Source of the DNA: Candidatus Pantoea formicae
Lineage (GTDB): Bacteria > Pseudomonadota > Gammaproteobacteria > Enterobacterales > Enterobacteriaceae
Assembly (NCBI RefSeq): GCF_011752625.1
Contig: NZ_VWXD01000001.1
Span: 806,001-870,000, forward strand
Reading direction: 5' to 3'
Length of the DNA: 64,000 nucleotides
Shown piece after piece: positions 26,207-34,445 of this stretch. The notes beneath the pieces were generated by a model. That model was not told the origin of the DNA. It worked only from the letters and a program-made list of their open reading frames with translations, and did not search any database. The translations under genes and the position numbers were made by a program. Numbering within the stretch: position 1 is the first letter of the stretch; each line of letters begins with the position of its first letter.

Positions 26207-27798
26207 CAGATCTCCCTCGCAATGGTGTCTGCCATACGCAACGCCAGCGCAATGCCGGTGAGCGTTGGGTTGACCGTCGCCGACGTTGGCATAACGCCCG
26301 TCGTCGCGAGGAACAGATTGGGATGATCCCAACTGCGACAATGCGCATCCACCACAGAATCACGCGGGTTATCACCCATGATGGTGGTACCCATAATGTG
26401 GTACTGGTTACGCCAGCCGGTCGGCGCTTCAATCACTTCACCGTTAAACGCCTGCAAGAAATTGGCGAAGTCTTTGTAGGCCTGCGGGCGCATGCCACGC
26501 ACATAATCATCAAGGTGGTAATTGACGTTGAGCATCGGCAGACCGATGGAGTCTTTCCGGTCATAATTCGGTGTGACGCGGTTGGTGGGGCTTGGCAGCG
26601 TTTCGCTCATGGTGCTGATGTTCATAATGCGCGAAGCGCGATCATGAATCGCATCATCCAGCGCCTGGCCCATCATGCCCTGCTTCAACAATGGCACTGT
26701 TACATCGACATTCGGCACCAGATTGCGCAGCGAATAGCGAATGGCCGAGTGCTGGGCACGACTGGCTTCGTCACGGCGATTGGCGATGGTGCCGTGCTGC
26801 ACCGAACCGCGTCCGGTCCACAGCGGTTCGTCGGCGAGGAACGTCAAGCTCAAACCGGTATGGTCCATCAAGTTACGGCCGACCTGGTCAGAACTGTTGG
26901 CAACATCGTTCATGAGCAGCAGTTTTGGCGTTTCCAGTCCGTGTGCGGCAATCACAAAGGTTTTTGCCGTGAGCCGGGTGTCTTTACCCTCTGGCGTGCG
27001 ATAGTGCAGTGCGACAATTTTATTGTTAGCACCCTTCTCCAGTTTCCATGCCACGCATTCCGTACGCAGCTGCACGCCAAGCGCCACGGCCTTATCAACA
27101 TGCATATCACCGGAATACATTGCGCCAATTGGGCAGATCGGTTCGCAGTTATTGTTGCCTGCACAAGCCGGACGACCGTCATAAGGGCGTGAAACGCGGG
27201 CATGTGGCTCATGAATCACCTGGTAGCCCATCGGTCCCAGCTTCGACTGCATGCGCTGAACCATATACGGCTTGGCTTCCGGTGGCAGTGGATACTCGGC
27301 AGAACGCGGGGGGTAGTGGCCTCGTCCTTGGCCGCTTTGATCCTCATTTCCCGTCCCCACCACGCCGACCTCACGCTCGGCTTTGACATACCAAGGTTCC
27401 AGCTCGCTGTATTCGAACGGCCAGTCACGTCCAACGCCATAGACGCTTTTGAGTTTGAAATCGTTAGGCAAGAGACGCCAGCAGGCTGAAGCCCAGTGAC
27501 GCGTGCTGCCACCCGCAACGCGTAAGTAACTGGTGACGTATTCAAAATCTTCGTCACCTTTGGCGTCAATGTAGCCTTCGGTATAGGAGTTGGGGGCCCA
27601 CGGCAAATTTGGGTAAGGCGTACACCAGTTACGTTTACTTGCACCGTTACGGTAGTTCTCCACGACTTTCCAGCGCGGAATATAAGGTCCTGCTTCCAGC
27701 ATAATCACCGATTTGCCTGCTTTCGCCAGTTGATATGCGGCGTTGGCGCCCAGCGCACCGGATCCGACGATGACAACGTCAGCATCAAATTCACTCAT
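26206..27798 (-). CDS. GMC-family FAD flavoprotein subunit of periplasmic sugar/polyol dehydrogenase
   Basis: A 530-residue GMC oxidoreductase, the catalytic subunit of a three-part membrane dehydrogenase. The FAD loop VVIVGSGALGANAAYQLAKAG begins near residue 8. PACAGNNNCEPICP (C-X5-C-X3-C, near residue 200) matches the cluster-binding cysteines of FAD glucose dehydrogenase. The active-site His lies in YHIMGTTIMG and the Asn in ATVNPTLT near the end. It lacks its own signal, so export probably relies on the small subunit encoded upstream (27820-28476). Substrate (gluconate, sorbitol, other sugar acid) not distinguishable here. Confidence 0.92.
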   Translation of the reverse strand: MSEFDADVVIVGSGALGANAAYQLAKAGKSVIMLEAGPYIPRWKVVENYRNGASKRNWCTPYPNLPWAPNSYTEGYIDAKGDEDFEYVTSYLRVAGGSTRHWASACWRLLPNDFKLKSVYGVGRDWPFEYSELEPWYVKAEREVGVVGTGNEDQSGQGRGHYPPRSAEYPLPPEAKPYMVQRMQSKLGPMGYQVIHEPHARVSRPYDGRPACAGNNNCEPICPIGAMYSGDMHVDKAVALGVQLRTECVAWKLEKGANNKIVALHYRTPEGKDTRLTAKTFVIAAHGLETPKLLLMNDVANSSDQVGRNLMDHTGLSLTFLADEPLWTGRGSVQHGTIANRRDEASRAQHSAIRYSLRNLVPNVDVTVPLLKQGMMGQALDDAIHDRASRIMNISTMSETLPSPTNRVTPNYDRKDSIGLPMLNVNYHLDDYVRGMRPQAYKDFANFLQAFNGEVIEAPTGWRNQYHIMGTTIMGDNPRDSVVDAHCRSWDHPNLFLATTGVMPTSATVNPTLTGIALALRMADTIAREI

Positions 27799-27819
27799 GA
27801 TGTACCTGCTCTATTCTTG

Positions 27820-28476
27820 TTATGTGTTGTTGTGCTGCGCCAACATCGCCTCGGCTTCCACGAGGGTTTTGGCTTTGCCCTGTACCATGAGTAACCAAGG
27901 TGCATCAGGCTGTTTAATGGTGTTAGCGGCAATGGGCGACAGATCGCCCCATTCACGAATCTGTGCCGACATCGGCGGTGCGGTCACACCTGCCGGCACT
28001 TCAGCCCAGTAATCACCGCCTGCTCGGGCATAGCTCGGACGAATGGTGTGGTCGCGGGTGGGTTCATACATCAACGCCGACAGGAAGGTGACGAAATGGG
28101 CGTCATCGACGGCTTTAGTGGTCGAAGGATGTCCGGTGTAGCCGAGATACCACGGGGAAATAATGGTTAGCGCCGTTTTGACATCCTCATCATCAAGCTG
28201 CGTGACAATCTGATCACGATCTTCACTGCGCAATGCATTCAGGCGGGTCATCAGGCGTGCTAACTGCGCAGGAAACGCGGCATCTTGCTGACACAGGAGC
28301 GTCCATAAACGTTCAGTGATCCCCACATCGAGGCCACGCCGTCCAGTCAGCAATTCACTGGCGCGCAGTAACAGTGCCTGTGAGGCGTCACCCGGCGCGG
28401 CCAGCAGCGGCTGCATTGGGATTGAGACGATGACCGGGGTGGCCATCATAAGTTGTAAAAAACGTCTCCTTTCCAT
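27820..28476 (-). CDS. Small (chaperone/Tat) subunit of FAD sugar dehydrogenase
   Basis: A 218-residue protein beginning MERRRFLQLMMATPVIV, a twin-arginine-type signal. The body matches the small subunit of FAD-dependent sorbitol dehydrogenase/gluconate dehydrogenase subunit 3: LTGRRGLDVGI near residue 42, SPWYLGYTGHPS near 107 and FLSALMYEPTRD near 130. In known complexes this subunit carries the flavoprotein across the membrane by Tat. It sits directly upstream of the GMC gene (21 bases). Confidence 0.85.
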   Translation of the reverse strand: MERRRFLQLMMATPVIVSIPMQPLLAAPGDASQALLLRASELLTGRRGLDVGITERLWTLLCQQDAAFPAQLARLMTRLNALRSEDRDQIVTQLDDEDVKTALTIISPWYLGYTGHPSTTKAVDDAHFVTFLSALMYEPTRDHTIRPSYARAGGDYWAEVPAGVTAPPMSAQIREWGDLSPIAANTIKQPDAPWLLMVQGKAKTLVEAEAMLAQHNNT

Positions 28477-28478
28477 GG

Positions 28479-28955
28479 CTAACCTGCTTTCAACGCCGAA
28501 AGCGCGCCTTGAGCGGCTTCTGCATCCACGTTGCCATCTGGCGTGCTCACACCGATCGCTCCCACGACTACGCCATTCACCTTCACTGGCTCTCCGCCAG
28601 GCAGTGGCACAACCGCAGGATTACCCAGCAGGCCAATATTTCCCGCCGCAATTTTCTGCTGGAAACTGGCAGTCGGCGCACCAAAGGCGACCGCTGAGTG
28701 GGCTTTCTTCGGTGCCAGTTCACTGTTTGCCAAGGTCGCGCCATCCAGACGCTCATAGGCAATCAGTTGACCAAAGGGATCGACCACGGCAATGGCTCCA
28801 CCAATGTGATGACGGTCAATAATTTGCTCGGCTTTTGCCACCAGCTGTTGTGCCTGCTGATGCGTTAACACCGCAATTTGGTTAACCGGTTCGGCAGCTT
28901 GTGCCGTGGCACAGAGAAGTCCGCCGCACAGCAGCACTGTCGGAAGTTTTTTCAT
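28479..28955 (-). CDS. GlcG/HbpS (DUF336) family periplasmic protein, second gene of dehydrogenase operon
   Basis: A 158-residue secreted protein: signal peptide to about residue 20 (ATAQA), then a GlcG/HbpS domain with QQLVAKAEQIIDRHHIGGAIAVVD, LIAYERLDGA and VVPLPGGEPVKV. Its stop is two bases before the small-subunit gene. With the paralogue at 24282-24749 it brackets the dehydrogenase genes, which suggests a real role in the complex, such as haem or cofactor handling. Confidence 0.88.
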   Translation of the reverse strand: MKKLPTVLLCGGLLCATAQAAEPVNQIAVLTHQQAQQLVAKAEQIIDRHHIGGAIAVVDPFGQLIAYERLDGATLANSELAPKKAHSAVAFGAPTASFQQKIAAGNIGLLGNPAVVPLPGGEPVKVNGVVVGAIGVSTPDGNVDAEAAQGALSALKAG

Positions 28956-28995
28956 TTATGTTGTCCTAAAGAATGAATGACTTAGAGGGAATAAC

Positions 28996-29394
28996 TCAGT
29001 TGCGAGCGAAACGTTGCTGAATCAGATGATCGAGGCTCCATTTACCACCGCCGTGCAAACACAGCATCAGGAAACCCGCTGCGCAGGAGATGTTTTTTAA
29101 CCACACCATCAGGTGCGCATGGCTGTAACCCTGATAAAACAGGAAACCGGCTATCACGGAGAACACCGCCATAAATATCGAGGTGAAACGAGTGAGAAAA
29201 CCGAGCGCAATAGCCACACCGCCCCCCACTTCCAACAGGATCACTAACGGCAGGAAAAAGGCTGGCACACCGTTGTCCGCCATGGTTTGCAGGTTGTCAG
29301 CATAGTGCGTGATTTTGTCGAGACCAGAAGCGAAGAACAGACCGACCGCCATAACGCGACCGAGTACGGCGAGCAAATCTTTGGATTGGGACAT
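28996..29394 (-). CDS. DoxX family membrane protein
   Basis: A 132-residue four-helix inner-membrane protein of the DoxX family (VMAVGLFFASGLDKITHY, LLEVGGGVAIALGFLTR). DoxX-like proteins are often encoded with quinone-linked oxidoreductases. It is the first gene of the six-gene operon that runs down to 24282. Weak ribosome site. Confidence 0.88.
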   Translation of the reverse strand: MSQSKDLLAVLGRVMAVGLFFASGLDKITHYADNLQTMADNGVPAFFLPLVILLEVGGGVAIALGFLTRFTSIFMAVFSVIAGFLFYQGYSHAHLMVWLKNISCAAGFLMLCLHGGGKWSLDHLIQQRFARN

Positions 29395-29883
29395 GATGTA
29401 ACCGTTCTATTATGTAGTTGTTAATGAACCAAAAGGTACACTCTTAAACTTTAGTTACTTTTATCATTTTTTGCGGCTAAAAATCGCTCAACTCTTGGCC
29501 CGCTCAACATTTCATCGCGTTTCGTTTAAAACAACGACGATGAAATATCTGCTTTGCATCATGGGCCTGAGGGCGACTTTTGAAGTTGATCACACTATTG
29601 GTGCGGGTTTTATCCCGCAGATATAGGGCAGTAAAACTCTGCTGGGACAGTGTTTGTTACGTATTTTTAAGTAAAAATCTTAAAGAGTAAGAGTGGCTTT
29701 GATTTCAGTGAAAAGTGACCAAAGGTTTAACAATATTCCAACATAAAATGACTCCTCCGCTGTTCACCCCACTGCTGATTATTTAATCAATGATTCCTGC
29801 CGGGAATGAATTAATAACCTTCGCAGAATATTTTTTATCGGTTGTCGATGCCAGGATGATGCAAACCCTATCGGAGAACCGAC
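29395..29883. other. Divergent intergenic region, 489 bases
   Basis: This gap separates the doxX-led operon (minus) from the hydroxyacid dehydrogenase operon (plus). It holds a CRP-like site (29579-29594), a short TGCGGG/CCCGCA hairpin at 29602-29619, and AT-rich promoter-like sequence. No open frame with a ribosome site was found. Confidence 0.5.
29579..29594. promoter_or_regulatory. CRP-like site
   Basis: TTTGA-N6-TCACA matches nine of ten bases of the TGTGA-N6-TCACA CRP consensus. It lies between two carbon-metabolism operons, where catabolite control would make sense. One match of this strength could be chance. Confidence 0.35.
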
Positions 29884-30861
29884 ATGACTTATCGCTTTCT
29901 CGTGACCACCACGAGCCTCGGCCAGGGAGGCCGTCAACTTCTCGCTGAGGCTGACTGCACGGTGGATTATCTCGATGACGCTAATGACGTGGCTGAAGTT
30001 GAACGCCGTATGAGCAGCGTTGCCTACGACGCGGTTATTTCGCGCACTGTGGCGTTGAATGCAAAGGCGATTAATGCCTGCCCTACGCTCAAAATCATCT
30101 GCAAACATGGTGTGGGCGTGACAAATATCGACGTTGCCGCAGCGACAGAACGCGGCATTCCGGTGCTCACCACGCCTGCGACCAATGCACAATCGGTCGC
30201 TGAATTAACGCTCGCCTTAATGCTGAACTGCGCGCGCCGACTCCCCTTTTTCCAACAGGTAGTGACTGCCGGGCGCTGGACACGTACCGGCGATGGCGAA
30301 GAGTTGCAAGGCAAAACGCTGGGTCTGGTGGGGTTTGGTGAAATTGGTCATCGCGTGGCCCGTTTTGCTCGCATCATCGGTATGCAGGTCGCTTTTTTCG
30401 ATCCTGCAGCACCGACAGAGGGTGATTTTGACGGCGCGCAACGCTGCGACACTCTGGAAGCCTTGCTGCCTCTCTCTGACGTCTTGAGTCTGCACTGCCC
30501 GGTAACGCCGAAAACCCGACTGATGATCAACGCTGAACGTCTGGCATTATTACCGCCAAATGCAACGCTGATTAACACCGCGCGTGGCGAGTTGATTGAT
30601 GAAGATGCGTTGTTTGCCGCGCTACAAAGCGGACAGCTCCGTGCCGCCGCACTGGACACCGTAACACATGAACCTTTGGCCGCGGACCATCCTTTCCGCA
30701 CACTCCAAAACCTGATTATCACTCCTCATATTGGTGGTTCGACCCCACAGGCCCTGGATGCCGTGGCACAGAGTGCCGCGCGTCAATGCCTGGCATTTCT
30801 CGACAACCAGCAGATCAACCTCTCAGCCTGCGTCAATCCGCAGGTGCTTAACCGGAGCTAA
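29884..30861 (+). CDS. D-isomer-specific 2-hydroxyacid dehydrogenase
   Basis: A 325-residue NAD-dependent dehydrogenase of the phosphoglycerate-dehydrogenase-like branch. The substrate half covers residues 1-100 and 290-325; the nucleotide domain between them has GLVGFGEIGHRVARFA near residue 148. Catalytic Arg is in NTARGELID (near 234), Glu in DTVTHEP (near 263) and His in ITPHIGGST (near 286). GGAG precedes the ATG. The stop is only three bases before the RraA-like gene, so the two are one operon, with the MFS gene after them. Confidence 0.92.
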   Translation: MTYRFLVTTTSLGQGGRQLLAEADCTVDYLDDANDVAEVERRMSSVAYDAVISRTVALNAKAINACPTLKIICKHGVGVTNIDVAAATERGIPVLTTPATNAQSVAELTLALMLNCARRLPFFQQVVTAGRWTRTGDGEELQGKTLGLVGFGEIGHRVARFARIIGMQVAFFDPAAPTEGDFDGAQRCDTLEALLPLSDVLSLHCPVTPKTRLMINAERLALLPPNATLINTARGELIDEDALFAALQSGQLRAAALDTVTHEPLAADHPFRTLQNLIITPHIGGSTPQALDAVAQSAARQCLAFLDNQQINLSACVNPQVLNRS

Positions 30862-30864
30862 CAC

Positions 30865-31557
30865 ATGACTATTCATAAAGACTGGCCAATTGGCTATTTC
30901 ATTGGGGAACGTGGTGCACCGATTGATGCAGGCGTTATTGATGCCTTTCGCGCCCTGCCTGCCGCCAACATTGGTGACTCCATGGGCCGCAGTGTAGGTG
31001 CAATAGGATTGCAGGCGTATCACAACGACGCCAATCTGGTACTGTGCGGCCCGGCGATAACGGTTAAAGTGCGCCCTGGCGATAACTTGATGATTCATAA
31101 AGCGATCGAGATGGCGCAACCTGGCGATGTCATTGTGGTTGATGGCTCAGGCGATCTGACTCAGGCGTTGATTGGCGGTTTAATGCGTACCTCTGCCGTC
31201 GCCAAAAAGATTGCTGGTTTCGTGATTGATGGTGCCGTACGCGATCTCAATGAATGGGCAGAAGGGGGAATTGCCTGTTGGGCACGTGGCAACACCTTGC
31301 GCGGTCCGTCGAAAGAGGGCCCAGGTGAAGTGAACACGACCGTACACTGTGCTGGATTAGTGGTATCACCGGGTGATTTGATCGTTGCGGATGCTGATGG
31401 GGTGATTGCTATTCCACAAGACGAGCTGAGTGTGCTGTTGCCACGCGTACAACAACACGCCCAGCGCGAAGAAAAGATTCGTGCGAGCAATATCGCTGGC
31501 AACAATGACCCAGAACGCTTTAACGCCATTCTGCGTGCCAAGGGCTGCCCAGTGTAA
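30865..31557 (+). CDS. RraA-like 4-hydroxy-4-methyl-2-oxoglutarate aldolase/oxaloacetate decarboxylase family
   Basis: A 230-residue protein of the RraA/HMG aldolase fold, with NIGDSMGR near residue 36, AITVKVRPGDNLMIHKAI near 71, the GGLMRTSA turn and the GFVIDGAVRDLNEW motif whose Asp and Arg bind metal and pyruvate. The extension compared with RraA proper and the catabolic neighbours favour a metal-dependent aldolase rather than an RNase E inhibitor. GGAG precedes the ATG. A palindrome follows the stop. Confidence 0.88.
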   Translation: MTIHKDWPIGYFIGERGAPIDAGVIDAFRALPAANIGDSMGRSVGAIGLQAYHNDANLVLCGPAITVKVRPGDNLMIHKAIEMAQPGDVIVVDGSGDLTQALIGGLMRTSAVAKKIAGFVIDGAVRDLNEWAEGGIACWARGNTLRGPSKEGPGEVNTTVHCAGLVVSPGDLIVADADGVIAIPQDELSVLLPRVQQHAQREEKIRASNIAGNNDPERFNAILRAKGCPV

Positions 31558-31563
31558 TGCATT

Positions 31564-31588
31564 TAGGTGCGCGTCCATGCGCACCCTA
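31564..31588. repeat. REP-like palindrome
   Basis: TAGGTGCGC and GCGCACCCTA form a GC-rich stem around GTCCAT directly after the RraA-like stop. Its core resembles that of the hairpin at 4505-4526 (GCGCA, TC, ATGCGCA), suggesting a dispersed intergenic element. Confidence 0.5.
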
Positions 31589-31678
31589 ATGACTTTATTG
31601 CAATATGTCGGGTCGCCATTGATGCGATCGCTACGTGCCTGCATTGAAAAATATTATAAAATTACGGAGTACCCTACC

Positions 31679-33139
31679 GTGCTGAAGAAAATTTCGCTGA
31701 GCGAGTCGATACCACCGCCTATCACCTGGCGCGACAATTTCACACCAGAGGAAGGTAAAGCCTTTGGCGCGCAACTCTCTGCGCGACTGGAGCGTTTGCC
31801 TGCCGCACGTCCTTTATGGTTAATCATCTTTGCACTGGCTCTTGGTGGCTGGTTTGAAGTCTACGACGTCTTCTTGACCGCCTACATCGGTCCCGGCATG
31901 GTACGTGAAGGGATCTTTTCCCACGGTAGCCATAACTTTTTCGACCCCAATAGCCTGGGTGCCTTTGTCGCGGCTATGTTCCTCGGCGTCTTTATCGGTA
32001 CTTTACTGATCGCTAATCTGGCTGACCGTATTGGGCGTAAGAAGGTGTTTATCATTGCGCTACTGATATACGCAGTCGCAAGCGGTATCATGGCTTTTCA
32101 GCACCATCCTTTTGCCGTGGTGTTCTGGCGAATTATCTCTGGTATCGGTGTGGGTGCTGAATTGGTCACCATCGATGCCTATGTGTCAGAGTTCATTCCC
32201 GCGCGCTTACGGGGTCGTTCTTATGCCTTTGTGCAGGCGATTCAATACACCTCGATCCCAACCATCGCCTTTCTCTCCTGGCAATTGGTGCCGCAAGAAA
32301 TTCTCGGTCTGAGTGGCTGGCGTTGGGTGGTACTGTTCGGCTGTATCGGCGCGGTGTTGGTGTGGATTATCCGCATGGGCCTGCCAGAAAGTCCGCGCTG
32401 GCTGGTGGAGCAAGGGCGTTACAAAGAAGCTGAAGATGTGGTGCGTCGCCTGGAAACGCGGGTGGCTAAGTCTACCGGTGCCGCGTTACCCGCCGTCGCT
32501 CCGCAACAGCTCATCCCGGTTGAAGCTAAACCTGCGGAAAAAAATGAGATGTGGCGTCCACCGTATCGTCGTCGCACGATCATGCTGCTGGTGTTTAACT
32601 TCTTCCAGTCAATTGGATACTACGGTTTTGCCAGCTGGATCCCGACGTTGCTGGCGGCCAAAGGGGTGACCTTCACCCATAGTCTGCTCTATTCGTTCCT
32701 GATTGCTTTTGCCAGCCCACTGGGTCCTTTAGTCGCCATGACGTTCGCCGATCGCATCGAGCGTAAATGGTTAGTGAGCGGATCAGCACTGGCCATTGCT
32801 GTGGTTGGCACGATCTTCTCGTGGCAGTCACAACCCGTGATGCTGGTGACCTTGGGGCTATTGTTGTCACTGGCCAGCACCTGCATGACTTTCTCCTACC
32901 GTGCGTATCAGGCCGAGTTGTTCCCAACCCGTTTTCGCGCCAAAGCCATTGGGATGGTCTATTCGGTCAGTCGCATCAGCGGCATGCTGTCAGGTTTCAC
33001 TATCGCTTGGGTACTGAGTGAAATGGGTGTGAGCTCCGTGTTTGCGGTCATTTCAGGCGCGATGGCCATTGTGGTTTTCACTATTGGTGTGTTTGGCCCA
33101 CGCACGTTGAATCGCCGTCTCGAAGAGGTGAACCCTTAA
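31679..33139 (+). CDS. MFS transporter, sugar-porter type
   Basis: A 486-residue permease with twelve predicted helices and a central loop near residues 240-300. Family signatures are NLADRIGRKK between helices 2 and 3 and LPESPRWLVEQGR after helix 6. I chose the GTG at 31679, which follows GGAG by 9 bases; an upstream extension to 31430 overlaps the RraA-like gene and has no signal. It probably imports the hydroxyacid or sugar acid broken down by the two preceding enzymes. A strong terminator follows. Confidence 0.9.
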   Translation: MLKKISLSESIPPPITWRDNFTPEEGKAFGAQLSARLERLPAARPLWLIIFALALGGWFEVYDVFLTAYIGPGMVREGIFSHGSHNFFDPNSLGAFVAAMFLGVFIGTLLIANLADRIGRKKVFIIALLIYAVASGIMAFQHHPFAVVFWRIISGIGVGAELVTIDAYVSEFIPARLRGRSYAFVQAIQYTSIPTIAFLSWQLVPQEILGLSGWRWVVLFGCIGAVLVWIIRMGLPESPRWLVEQGRYKEAEDVVRRLETRVAKSTGAALPAVAPQQLIPVEAKPAEKNEMWRPPYRRRTIMLLVFNFFQSIGYYGFASWIPTLLAAKGVTFTHSLLYSFLIAFASPLGPLVAMTFADRIERKWLVSGSALAIAVVGTIFSWQSQPVMLVTLGLLLSLASTCMTFSYRAYQAELFPTRFRAKAIGMVYSVSRISGMLSGFTIAWVLSEMGVSSVFAVISGAMAIVVFTIGVFGPRTLNRRLEEVNP

Positions 33140-33208
33140 CCTGTTAAGCCCATTAATGGGGACCGCTACTGTAGGCGCGCCAGGGCGCGTCATGACGACA
33201 TATCAGCA

Positions 33209-33236
33209 GGGGGTGCATCCAAGTGCACCCCCTTTT
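33209..33236 (+). terminator. Rho-independent terminator of the hydroxyacid/RraA/MFS operon
   Basis: GGGGGTGCA and TGCACCCCC form a perfect 9-bp stem around TCCAAG, followed by TTTT, 70 bases after the MFS stop. A GC-rich imperfect palindrome (around 33173-33191) precedes it. Confidence 0.85.
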
Positions 33237-33352
33237 CATTGCCAAATATTCATTCAACTGCCCTGATCATGAAGATGCCTCATGAGGAATGAAATTAAAT
33301 CACTTTTCCTCATCCTCCGGCTCTGGCATAAATTGTGCAACGAGATTGATTT

Positions 33353-33368
33353 AGACGGCTAAACGTCT
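33353..33368 (+). promoter_or_regulatory. Tandem MetJ met boxes upstream of mesX
   Basis: AGACGGCT (33353-33360) and AAACGTCT (33361-33368) are directly adjacent 8-mers, each matching seven of eight bases of the met box AGACGTCT. MetJ binds two or more adjacent boxes. The site is 72 bases before the mesX start. Confidence 0.82.
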
Positions 33369-33440
33369 ACCGGACACAAAGCCTTCTCAATGTAAGATTG
33401 AAATCAGGCTTAGTTGTCAGAACTTAGGGTGCCAGAACAA

Positions 33441-34418
33441 ATGAATACAGACTTTATCTTTAGCGTTAAAAAAACCACTTTCGACGAGAACTACAACCCT
33501 GCCGAAGGTACGCGTATTACCACCAACTTTGCGAATCTGGCTCGCGGCAAGAATCGCCAAGAGAATCTGCGCAACGCGTTAAAGATGATGGACAATCGAT
33601 TCAACTCTCTGGCGTCTTGGGATAACCCTAAAAGCGACCGTTACTCGGTTGAGCTCGATATCATTTCTGTTGAAGTGGATATTGAAGGTAATGGCACCAC
33701 GTTCCCAGTGATTGAGATCCTGAAAACTAACATCGTGGATAAGAAAACCAACGAGCGTATTGAAGGCATCGTCGGCAATAACTTCTCTTCTTATGTGCGT
33801 GATTACGACTTCAGCGTCGTTCTGGCAGACCACAATAAGCGCAACACGGGATTCAGCACCCCCGATAACTTCGGCGATTTGCACGGCAATATTTTTAAAA
33901 GCTTCGTCAATTCTGCCAAGTTCAAAGAGAACTTCAGCAAAGCGCCGGTGATTTGCCTTAGCGTTTCCAGTAAAAATATTTACACCCGTACCGGCAATCA
34001 ACATCCTGTATTGGGTATTGAATACCAGCAAGATGAATACTCATTGACCGATCAGTATTTCCATAAAATGGGCCTGCACGCGCGCTATTTCATGCCTGCA
34101 AACAGCGTTGCGCCGTTGGCATTCTACTTCTCTGGTGATTTGCTGCGTGATTACACCGATCTTGAACTGATCAGCACCATTAGCACCATGGAGACATTCC
34201 AAAAGATTTATCGCCCAGAGATTTATAACGCTAACTCTGCGGCCGGACAATGCTTCCAGCCAAGCTTGAACCATCTGGATCATTCATTAACTCGCATTGT
34301 TTATGATCGCGAAGAGCGTAGCTTGTTAGCAGTTGAACAGGGTAAGTTCACGGAAGAGAACTTCATTAAACCTTACCAATCCATTCTTGAGCAATGGTCT
34401 GCTAATTACGCTTTTTGA
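33441..34418 (+). CDS. mesX: MesX (DUF1852), partner of folate-independent methionine synthase
   Basis: A 325-residue protein of the DUF1852 family, recognised from NFANLARGKNRQENLRNAL, YSVELDIISVEVDIEG and GNNFSSYVRDYDFSVVLADH. Published work on folate-independent methionine synthases shows that MesD needs this partner, named MesX, and oxygen; its exact chemistry is unresolved. The ATG at 33441 matches the family start MNTDF; a frame from TTG 33414 is less likely. It is 27 bases upstream of mesD. The met boxes in its leader fit methionine-responsive control. Confidence 0.88.
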   Translation: MNTDFIFSVKKTTFDENYNPAEGTRITTNFANLARGKNRQENLRNALKMMDNRFNSLASWDNPKSDRYSVELDIISVEVDIEGNGTTFPVIEILKTNIVDKKTNERIEGIVGNNFSSYVRDYDFSVVLADHNKRNTGFSTPDNFGDLHGNIFKSFVNSAKFKENFSKAPVICLSVSSKNIYTRTGNQHPVLGIEYQQDEYSLTDQYFHKMGLHARYFMPANSVAPLAFYFSGDLLRDYTDLELISTISTMETFQKIYRPEIYNANSAAGQCFQPSLNHLDHSLTRIVYDREERSLLAVEQGKFTEENFIKPYQSILEQWSANYAF

Positions 34419-34445
34419 TTAACCGAAAATACAAGGTCATTTATT

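Noticed and set aside
26128..27192. Plus-strand 354-codon frame inside the GMC flavoprotein gene
   Set aside because: It is antisense to a well-supported enzyme gene, has no ribosome site and its residue pattern (His-, Arg- and Thr-rich) is typical of a shadow frame.
30865..31557. Naming the RraA-like protein as the RNase E inhibitor RraA
   Set aside because: It is longer than RraA and lies in a catabolic operon; the aldolase family is the better reading.
31430..31678. Upstream extension of the MFS gene
   Set aside because: It overlaps the RraA-like gene in another frame, is not hydrophobic and lacks a ribosome site; GTG 31679 has GGAG 9 bases before it.
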